From positions 1 to 11,283 of the forward strand of contig JAFACP010000066.1 in the NCBI GenBank assembly GCA_023425455.1: 11,283 bases of DNA, written 5' to 3'. A model generated the notes under the pieces. The model was not told where the DNA came from. It made no database searches and was given only the letters and a program-made list of their open reading frames with translations. The stretch comes from Pseudomonadota bacterium. Lineage in GTDB: Bacteria; Pseudomonadota; Gammaproteobacteria; Enterobacterales; Enterobacteriaceae. The first letter of the stretch is position 1, and each line of letters starts with the position of its first letter. Positions 7,798 to 11,283 of the stretch are shown piece by piece. The position numbers and the translations under genes are program-made.

Positions 7798-8242
7798 AAC
7801 TTACATCCACAACGAAGCAGAAATGCGCGTGGATCAGGACAAATTGACACGGGATCTTACCGATGCGGGATTTGAGCGGGAAGATATTTATAATGCGTTG
7901 ATGTGGCTGGAAAAGCTGGCTGATTATCAGGAAGGCCTTGCCGAACCGATGCAGCTTGCTTCCGATCCATTATCTGTACGTATTTATACGGCTGAAGAGT
8001 GTGACAGGCTGGATGCCAACTGCCGGGGGTTCATTTTATTCCTTGAGCAGATTCAGGTGCTAAACCTCGAAACGCGAGAAATGGTGATAGAGCGTGTCAT
8101 GGCGCTGGATGCGGCGGAATTCGAACTGGAAGACCTCAAATGGGTGATCCTGATGGTTCTGTTTAATATTCCTGGTTGTGAAAATGCCTATCAACAAATG
8201 GAAGAATTACTCTTTGAAGTGAATGAAGGTATGCTGCACTAA
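7769..8242 (+). CDS. smg: Smg family protein (DUF494)
   Basis: A 157-residue acidic protein of the DUF494/Smg family (PF04361), the same length as in E. coli. It begins [44 protein letters not shown] and ends [12 protein letters not shown], both family signatures. It appears all-helical and soluble with no signal peptide. No enzymatic motif is evident, and the biochemical function is unknown. The gene starts inside the end of dprA in another frame, with a strong GAGGAGG (7755-7761) embedded in the dprA coding sequence 7 nt before its ATG. The close coupling to dprA is conserved in enterics and suggests shared regulation. An inverted repeat spans its stop codon. Confidence 0.95.
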   Translation: MFDVLMYLFETYIHNEAEMRVDQDKLTRDLTDAGFEREDIYNALMWLEKLADYQEGLAEPMQLASDPLSVRIYTAEECDRLDANCRGFILFLEQIQVLNLETREMVIERVMALDAAEFELEDLKWVILMVLFNIPGCENAYQQMEELLFEVNEGMLH

Positions 8243-8256
8243 TCCAATGTGCAGCA
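8232..8256 (+). promoter_or_regulatory. Inverted repeat spanning the smg stop codon upstream of yrdD
   Basis: TGCTGCAC (8232-8239) and GTGCAGCA (8249-8256) form a perfect 8-bp stem with a 9-base loop that starts with the smg TAA stop (8240-8242). No U-run follows, so it is not a standard terminator. It lies 12 bases before the yrdD start, where the ribosome site is weak. It may influence yrdD translation through coupling: ribosomes finishing smg would open the stem. The function is inferred only. Confidence 0.45.
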
Positions 8257-8268
8257 CCAAGAGTTGTT

Positions 8269-8814
8269 ATGGCCAAATCAGCACTATTCACGGTGCATAA
8301 AAACGAGCCCTGTCCACAGTGCGGGGCTGAACTTGTCATTCGGACCGGGAAACACGGTCCGTTTCTCGGTTGTTCACACTATCCGGAATGCGATTATGTC
8401 CGTCCCCTGAAAAATCAGGCGGATGGACATATCGTCAAAGTTCTGGAGGGGCAGCTTTGCCCTCGTTGTGGTAGCGAATTAGTCCTGCGACAGGGCCGTT
8501 TCGGAATGTTTATTGGATGCAGCCACTATCCAGAATGTGAACATACAGAACAAATTGATAAGCCGGATGAGACGGCAATTGCCTGTCCTCAGTGTCAGCG
8601 TGGTCAGTTGGTGCAGCGACGTTCCCGTTTCGGTAAGACCTTCCATTCATGCGATCGCTATCCTGAATGTCAGTTCGTAATCAATTTTAAACCTGTAGCG
8701 GGCGTCTGCGCGCACTGCGACTACCCGCTGCTGATCGAAAAGAAAACGGCGCAAGGCATTAGGCATTTCTGCGCCAGTAAACAATGTGGAAAGCCGGTTT
8801 CGGCGGATCAATAA
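8269..8814 (+). CDS. yrdD: Topoisomerase-type zinc-ribbon protein YrdD
   Basis: A 181-residue protein made of four consecutive C4 zinc ribbons of the kind found at the C-terminus of DNA topoisomerase I (zf-C4_Topoisom, PF01396), without the topoisomerase catalytic domain. The cysteine sets are C15/C18/C35/C41, C64/C67/C84/C90, C106/C109/C128/C134 and, more diverged, C147/C150/C168/C173. The repeating [15 protein letters not shown] and [15 protein letters not shown] segments are clear internal duplications. It probably binds single-stranded DNA or RNA, by analogy with the TopA ribbons; no specific function is established. The ATG at 8269 gives the family N-terminus MAKSALFTV, though the Shine-Dalgarno is weak (AAGAG at 8259-8263). 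It lies 26 nt after smg and 1 nt before the tsaC start. Confidence 0.93.
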   Translation: MAKSALFTVHKNEPCPQCGAELVIRTGKHGPFLGCSHYPECDYVRPLKNQADGHIVKVLEGQLCPRCGSELVLRQGRFGMFIGCSHYPECEHTEQIDKPDETAIACPQCQRGQLVQRRSRFGKTFHSCDRYPECQFVINFKPVAGVCAHCDYPLLIEKKTAQGIRHFCASKQCGKPVSADQ

Positions 8815-8815
8815 A

Positions 8816-9388
8816 GTGAATAATAACCTGCCATCAGGCTCCATTGCGCAAGCGGTGGACGTGCTGAAAAATGAAGAAGTCATCGCCTATCCAACAGAAG
8901 CGGTATTCGGGGTCGGTTGCGATCCAGACAGTGAATTAGCGGTCAACCGCTTACTGACACTCAAACAGAGACCGGTCGACAAGGGGCTAATTTTGATTGC
9001 TGCGAGCTACGAGCAACTTAAGCCTTATATTGATGACTCAATGCTGACCCCGGCACAACGCGAAACCATATTCTCTGCCTGGCCAGGGCCTGTTACGTTT
9101 GTCTTCCCTGCACTGCCGACGACACCGCGCTGGCTGACCGGGCGCTTTGATTCACTTGCCGTCCGTGTAACCAATCATCCGCTGGTGGTGGAATTGTGCC
9201 TGGCGTTTGGCAAACCGCTGGTCTCGACCAGCGCTAACCTGACGGGGCAGCCGCCGTGCCGCACCACTGAAGAGGTGGCAGCGCAGTTCGGGACGGATTT
9301 TCCGGTTGCTGCCGGTGAAACAGGAGGGCGTATGAATCCGTCGGAGATCCGCGACGCTTTGACCGGCGAACGTTTTCGCCAGGGGTAA
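8816..9388 (+). CDS. tsaC: Threonylcarbamoyl-AMP synthase TsaC (YrdC/RimN)
   Basis: TsaC makes L-threonylcarbamoyl-AMP from threonine, bicarbonate and ATP. TsaBDE then transfer the group to A37 of ANN-decoding tRNAs (t6A). The product is 190 residues, the same as E. coli. The YrdC/Sua5 signature is intact: [13 protein letters not shown] (25-37), the KxR...SxN tetrad with Lys50 and Arg52 (KQRPVDKG), and Ser139 and Asn141 (STSANLTG). [10 protein letters not shown] and the C-terminal [12 protein letters not shown] are also typical. The start is a GTG at 8816 (MNNNL as in E. coli), with GGCGGA upstream inside the end of yrdD. A longer GTG frame from 8786 would overlap yrdD by 29 bp and is not supported by the family. 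It is followed by aroE after 3 nt. Confidence 0.97.
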   Translation: MNNNLPSGSIAQAVDVLKNEEVIAYPTEAVFGVGCDPDSELAVNRLLTLKQRPVDKGLILIAASYEQLKPYIDDSMLTPAQRETIFSAWPGPVTFVFPALPTTPRWLTGRFDSLAVRVTNHPLVVELCLAFGKPLVSTSANLTGQPPCRTTEEVAAQFGTDFPVAAGETGGRMNPSEIRDALTGERFRQG

Positions 9389-9391
9389 TGA

Positions 9392-10210
9392 ATGGAAAAC
9401 TATGCCGTTTTTGGTAATCCGATAGCGCACAGCAAGTCGCCTTTTATCCATCAGCAATTTGCGGAACAGCTGCAGATAGTGCATCCCTATGGTCGCGTGT
9501 TGGCACCGATCGATGCATTTATACCAACGTTGAATGCGTTTTTCTCCGCTGGCGGTAAAGGTGCGAATGTGACGGTACCTTTTAAAGAAGAAGCTTTCGA
9601 ACGTGCGGATGAACTCACCGAGCGAGCTTCTCTTGCCGGCGCAGTGAATACGCTTAAGCTCCTTGAAGATGGTCGACTGCTGGGTGATAACACCGACGGA
9701 ATTGGCTTACTCAGCGATCTGGAAAGACTGGCCTTTATCAAACCTGGCTTTCGGGTATTACTGATTGGGGCGGGCGGAGCATCCCGCGGCGTTATATTGC
9801 CTCTCTTATCCCTGGATTGTGCCGTAACGATTACCAATCGTACTTTTACAAAGGCACAAACGCTGGCGGCTTTATTCGCACATACCGGAAGTGTCAATGC
9901 TGTGGCGCTTGATAAGCTAACCGGTCACGAGTTCGATCTCATTATTAATGCCACTTCCAGTGGTATTGGGGGGGAAGTCCCCGCGATCCCTGCCTCTCTG
10001 GTAAGTTCCCATATCTATGTCTACGACATGTTTTATCAGAAAGGGAAAACGCCTTTCCTGAGCTGGTGTGAACAGCATGGCGCGAAACATCTGGCTGATG
10101 GTTTAGGTATGCTGGTGGGGCAGGCTGCCCATGCGGTACTGCTCTGGCATGGCGTGTTGCCCGCGGTTGAACCGGTGATTGAAAGGCTGAAACAGGATCT
10201 GACAGCATGA
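9392..10210 (+). CDS. aroE: Shikimate dehydrogenase (NADP+)
   Basis: AroE reduces 3-dehydroshikimate to shikimate with NADPH in aromatic amino-acid and folate-precursor synthesis. The product is 272 residues, the same as E. coli. The substrate domain begins [20 protein letters not shown] (Ser14 and Ser16 of the SKS loop) and contains the catalytic pair Lys65 ([10 protein letters not shown]) and Asp102 (GDNTDGIG). The cofactor domain has GAGGASRG (126-133) and NRT (149-151), the latter binding the NADPH 2'-phosphate. The C-terminal [11 protein letters not shown] motif is present. The ATG at 9392 has AGGGG (9381-9385) 6 nt upstream; another in-frame-independent ATG at 9388 overlaps the tsaC stop and is less likely. 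Its last four bases overlap the yrdB start (ATGA). Confidence 0.98.
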   Translation: MENYAVFGNPIAHSKSPFIHQQFAEQLQIVHPYGRVLAPIDAFIPTLNAFFSAGGKGANVTVPFKEEAFERADELTERASLAGAVNTLKLLEDGRLLGDNTDGIGLLSDLERLAFIKPGFRVLLIGAGGASRGVILPLLSLDCAVTITNRTFTKAQTLAALFAHTGSVNAVALDKLTGHEFDLIINATSSGIGGEVPAIPASLVSSHIYVYDMFYQKGKTPFLSWCEQHGAKHLADGLGMLVGQAAHAVLLWHGVLPAVEPVIERLKQDLTA

Positions 10211-10455
10211 ATCAGGCCATTCACTTCCCGGACAGGGAGAACTGGGATGAGAGCCGGCAGATTGTCAGCTTCCCGGTACTGGTCCATGGAATGCAACTGA
10301 CCTGTGCGATCACCGGTGAAACGCTGCTGCGTCGCTTTGGCGGTTCGGATCCCCTGACGGTGTTTTGTGAGAATCGCTGGGATCTGGAAGAGGAGGCCAG
10401 CGATTTAATCCGCGATCAGCAGGAAGACGATCAGGGCTGGGTCTGGCTCTCCTGA
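10207..10455 (+). CDS. yrdB: Small conserved protein YrdB (DUF1488)
   Basis: An 82-residue protein of the DUF1488 family (PF07369); E. coli YrdB is about 85 residues. It begins [15 protein letters not shown] and contains [24 protein letters not shown] and the acidic C-terminal stretch [28 protein letters not shown] short central segment is shorter than in E. coli. It is soluble and acidic with no recognisable catalytic motif, and the function is unknown. Its ATG overlaps the aroE stop in an ATGA arrangement, so translation should be coupled to aroE. Its end overlaps the convergent yrdA by 25 bp, and a hairpin sits in this overlap. Confidence 0.93.
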   Translation: MNQAIHFPDRENWDESRQIVSFPVLVHGMQLTCAITGETLLRRFGGSDPLTVFCENRWDLEEEASDLIRDQQEDDQGWVWLS

Positions 10456-10985
10456 GCCAGATAATCATCCTTCCATTTCACATAGTTGTTTGCCGAATAT
10501 TTTAATCCTTCACGTTCTGCCTCTTTCAGGGGGCGGATCTGTTTAACCGGACTTCCTAAATAGAGATAACCGCTTTCAAGGCGTTTGTTTTGTGGGACCA
10601 GGCTTCCGGCACCAATCATGACATCATCTTCCACCACGACACTGTCGAGCAATATCGAACCCATTCCGACGAGCACCCGGTTCCCTATCGTGCAGCCGTG
10701 AAGCATAACTTTATGGCCGATGGTGACATCCTCGCCGACGATCAGCGGATTGCCTTGTGGGTTATAGGCCGATTTGTGGGTAACATGCAGAACGCTGCCG
10801 TCCTGAATGTTAGTACGCGCACCAATGTCGACATAGTTAACATCTCCCCTGATTGCTACCAGAGGCCAGATGCTGACATCGTTAGCCATTCGGACATCAC
10901 CAATCACCACGCTACTGGCATCGATCATCACACGATCGCCTTTTTGGGGGAATTGATCCTTATAAGGACGTAATACTGCAGACAT
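10431..10985 (-). CDS. yrdA: Gamma-carbonic-anhydrase-like hexapeptide-repeat protein YrdA
   Basis: A 184-residue left-handed beta-helix protein of the gamma carbonic anhydrase family, the same length as E. coli YrdA. Hexapeptide repeats run from about residue 20 to 145 (for example IGDVRMANDVSIW and GEDVTIGHKVMLHGCTIGNRVLVGMGSIL). The expected metal-binding histidines are His67 (QDGSVLHVTH), His91 and His96 (GHKVMLHGC), so a trimeric metal site is likely. Whether it hydrates CO2 is not settled for this subfamily, and the proton-shuttle residues of archaeal Cam are not evident. The ATG at 10985 has GAGGT (10994-10990) a few bases upstream. It is transcribed away from the rRNA promoters and converges on yrdB. 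Confidence 0.95.
   Translation of the reverse strand: MSAVLRPYKDQFPQKGDRVMIDASSVVIGDVRMANDVSIWPLVAIRGDVNYVDIGARTNIQDGSVLHVTHKSAYNPQGNPLIVGEDVTIGHKVMLHGCTIGNRVLVGMGSILLDSVVVEDDVMIGAGSLVPQNKRLESGYLYLGSPVKQIRPLKEAEREGLKYSANNYVKWKDDYLAQESQTQP
10442..10461. terminator. Hairpin in the yrdB/yrdA convergent overlap
   Basis: TCTGGCTC (10442-10449) and GAGCCAGA (10454-10461) form a perfect 8-bp stem with a TCCT loop. The yrdB TGA stop (10453-10455) lies in the loop and right arm, and the structure also falls within the last codons of yrdA. Neither strand has a strong U-run after it, so it may be a stabiliser of both mRNA ends or a weak bidirectional terminator rather than a classical one. Confidence 0.5.
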
Positions 10986-11113
10986 ATCTACCTCGTCAGA
11001 TGAGCGCTATACAGAAGACTTTGATCATATTATTGGATCGTCGCAAGGCAAAATGCGTCAAATATTAAGCATATTGGGTGGGATTTCAGCGAAAAGAACG
11101 GAAAATCAACAGT
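10986..11113. promoter_or_regulatory. Intergenic region between yrdA and the rrn promoters, with candidate Fis sites
   Basis: No gene is seen here. The part next to yrdA is the yrdA leader; TAATAT on the minus strand (11034-11029) is a possible -10, but no -35 at a proper distance convinced me. Two segments fit the degenerate Fis pattern G-N2-YR-N5-YR-N2-C with one mismatch each: 11096-11110 (centre about -71 from the P1 start) and 11056-11070 (centre about -111). E. coli rrn P1 promoters carry Fis sites near -71, which makes the first one plausible. The Fis motif is loose, so these stay tentative. Confidence 0.4.
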
Positions 11114-11134
11114 CAGAAAAAAAGATCTAAAAAA
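11114..11134 (+). promoter_or_regulatory. UP element of rrn P1
   Basis: An A-rich tract directly upstream of the P1 -35 box, at about -60 to -40 from the start site, with a run of seven A residues (11117-11123 region), GATCT, and a run of six A residues (11129-11134). This is the position and composition of the UP element that binds the RNA polymerase alphaCTD at enteric rRNA promoters, and it closely resembles the E. coli rrnD sequence as I remember it. Confidence 0.8.
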
Positions 11135-11137
11135 TGC

Positions 11138-11174
11138 TTGTGCTAAAAACTGGGATCCCTATAATGCGCCTCCA
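11138..11174 (+). promoter_or_regulatory. rRNA operon promoter P1 (rrnD-like)
   Basis: The -35 box TTGTGC (11138-11143), a 16-base spacer containing TGGGATCCC, a perfect -10 TATAAT (11160-11165) and the GC-rich discriminator GCGCCTCC (11166-11173) are the standard enteric rrn P1 arrangement. Transcription should start at A11174. The GC-rich discriminator is the known basis of sensitivity to ppGpp/DksA and initiating NTP levels. With its place beside yrdA, this is the counterpart of E. coli rrnD. Confidence 0.95.
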
Positions 11175-11283
11175 TCGACACGGCGGATGTGAATCACTTC
11201 ACACAAACAGCCGGTTCGGTTGAAGAGAAAAATTCTGAAATTCAGGGTTGACTCTGAAAGAGGAAAGCGTAATATACGCCACC
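11174..11283 (+). other. Start of rRNA operon 5' leader (16S gene lies beyond the window)
   Basis: This is the transcribed leader from P1 up to the window edge. It contains P2 and a small inverted repeat TGTGAA/TTCACA (11188-11193 with 11198-11203, loop TCAC). The nut-like antitermination elements and the 16S rRNA gene would lie further right and cannot be seen. No rRNA sequence is in the window. Confidence 0.75.
11248..11275 (+). promoter_or_regulatory. rRNA operon promoter P2
   Basis: TTGACT (11248-11253), a 16-base spacer and TAATAT (11270-11275), followed by ACGCCACC, match the conserved P2 promoter of enteric rRNA operons. It lies about 110 bases downstream of P1, near the usual distance. 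Its start site falls at about the last bases of the window. P2 is less growth-rate controlled than P1 in E. coli (established knowledge). Confidence 0.9.

Noticed and set aside
8283..8790. Internal repeats in yrdD considered as DNA repeats
   Set aside because: They reflect the repeated zinc-ribbon protein domains, not a mobile or CRISPR-type repeat.
8786..8815. Upstream GTG start for tsaC overlapping yrdD
   Set aside because: The added residues are out-of-frame yrdD sequence; GTG 8816 gives the usual 190 residues.
9487..9897. 136-codon open frame on the minus strand inside aroE
   Set aside because: Ser/Pro/Arg-rich translation typical of an antisense shadow; aroE on the other strand has all catalytic motifs.

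Overview
This window is a stretch of core chromosome from an enteric gammaproteobacterium (Enterobacteriaceae, close to Escherichia, Citrobacter and Enterobacter). Gene order and protein sequences follow the region between the alpha ribosomal-protein operon and an rRNA operon (rrnD in E. coli K-12): rpoA' - rplQ - yhdN - zntR - arfA / mscL - trkA - rsmB - fmt - def / dprA - smg - yrdD - tsaC - aroE - yrdB / yrdA / rrn promoters. The genus cannot be fixed from memory alone. Species-level differences from E. coli are visible in ArfA, YrdB, DprA and ZntR.

Layout. Positions 1-634 hold the end of the alpha operon (last 54 codons of rpoA, then rplQ) and its strong intrinsic terminator. Positions 701-1497 hold yhdN and zntR on the plus strand. 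arfA (plus) then meets mscL (minus) tail to tail with a 27-bp overlap. Positions 1768-6545 are all minus strand: def, fmt, rsmB and trkA, read right to left, followed by mscL. A divergent intergenic region of 127 bp separates def from a tightly packed plus-strand run, dprA-smg-yrdD-tsaC-aroE-yrdB. yrdB overlaps the convergent gene yrdA by 25 bp. The last 300 bases hold the yrdA leader and then the upstream control region of an rRNA operon: A-rich UP element, P1 with a GC-rich discriminator, and P2. The window stops just past the P2 -10 box, so no rRNA lies inside it.

Function. Most genes serve translation: L17, the RNA polymerase alpha subunit, peptide deformylase, Met-tRNA formyltransferase, 16S rRNA m5C967 methyltransferase, the t6A synthesis enzyme TsaC, the ribosome-rescue factor ArfA, and the rRNA promoters. 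The rest cover potassium uptake (TrkA), osmotic protection (MscL), zinc sensing (ZntR), DNA uptake or recombination (DprA), aromatic biosynthesis (AroE), a gamma-carbonic-anhydrase-like protein (YrdA), and poorly characterised conserved proteins (YhdN, Smg, YrdD, YrdB).

I see no mobile element, CRISPR array, phage gene or defence island, and no convincing undescribed system. The points worth a second look are regulatory: the long hairpin inside arfA, a terminator-like hairpin just upstream of rsmB inside the def-fmt-rsmB-trkA run, hairpins at both convergent gene overlaps, and a Cys in the usually Arg- or Leu-containing SGLAxGID motif of DprA.
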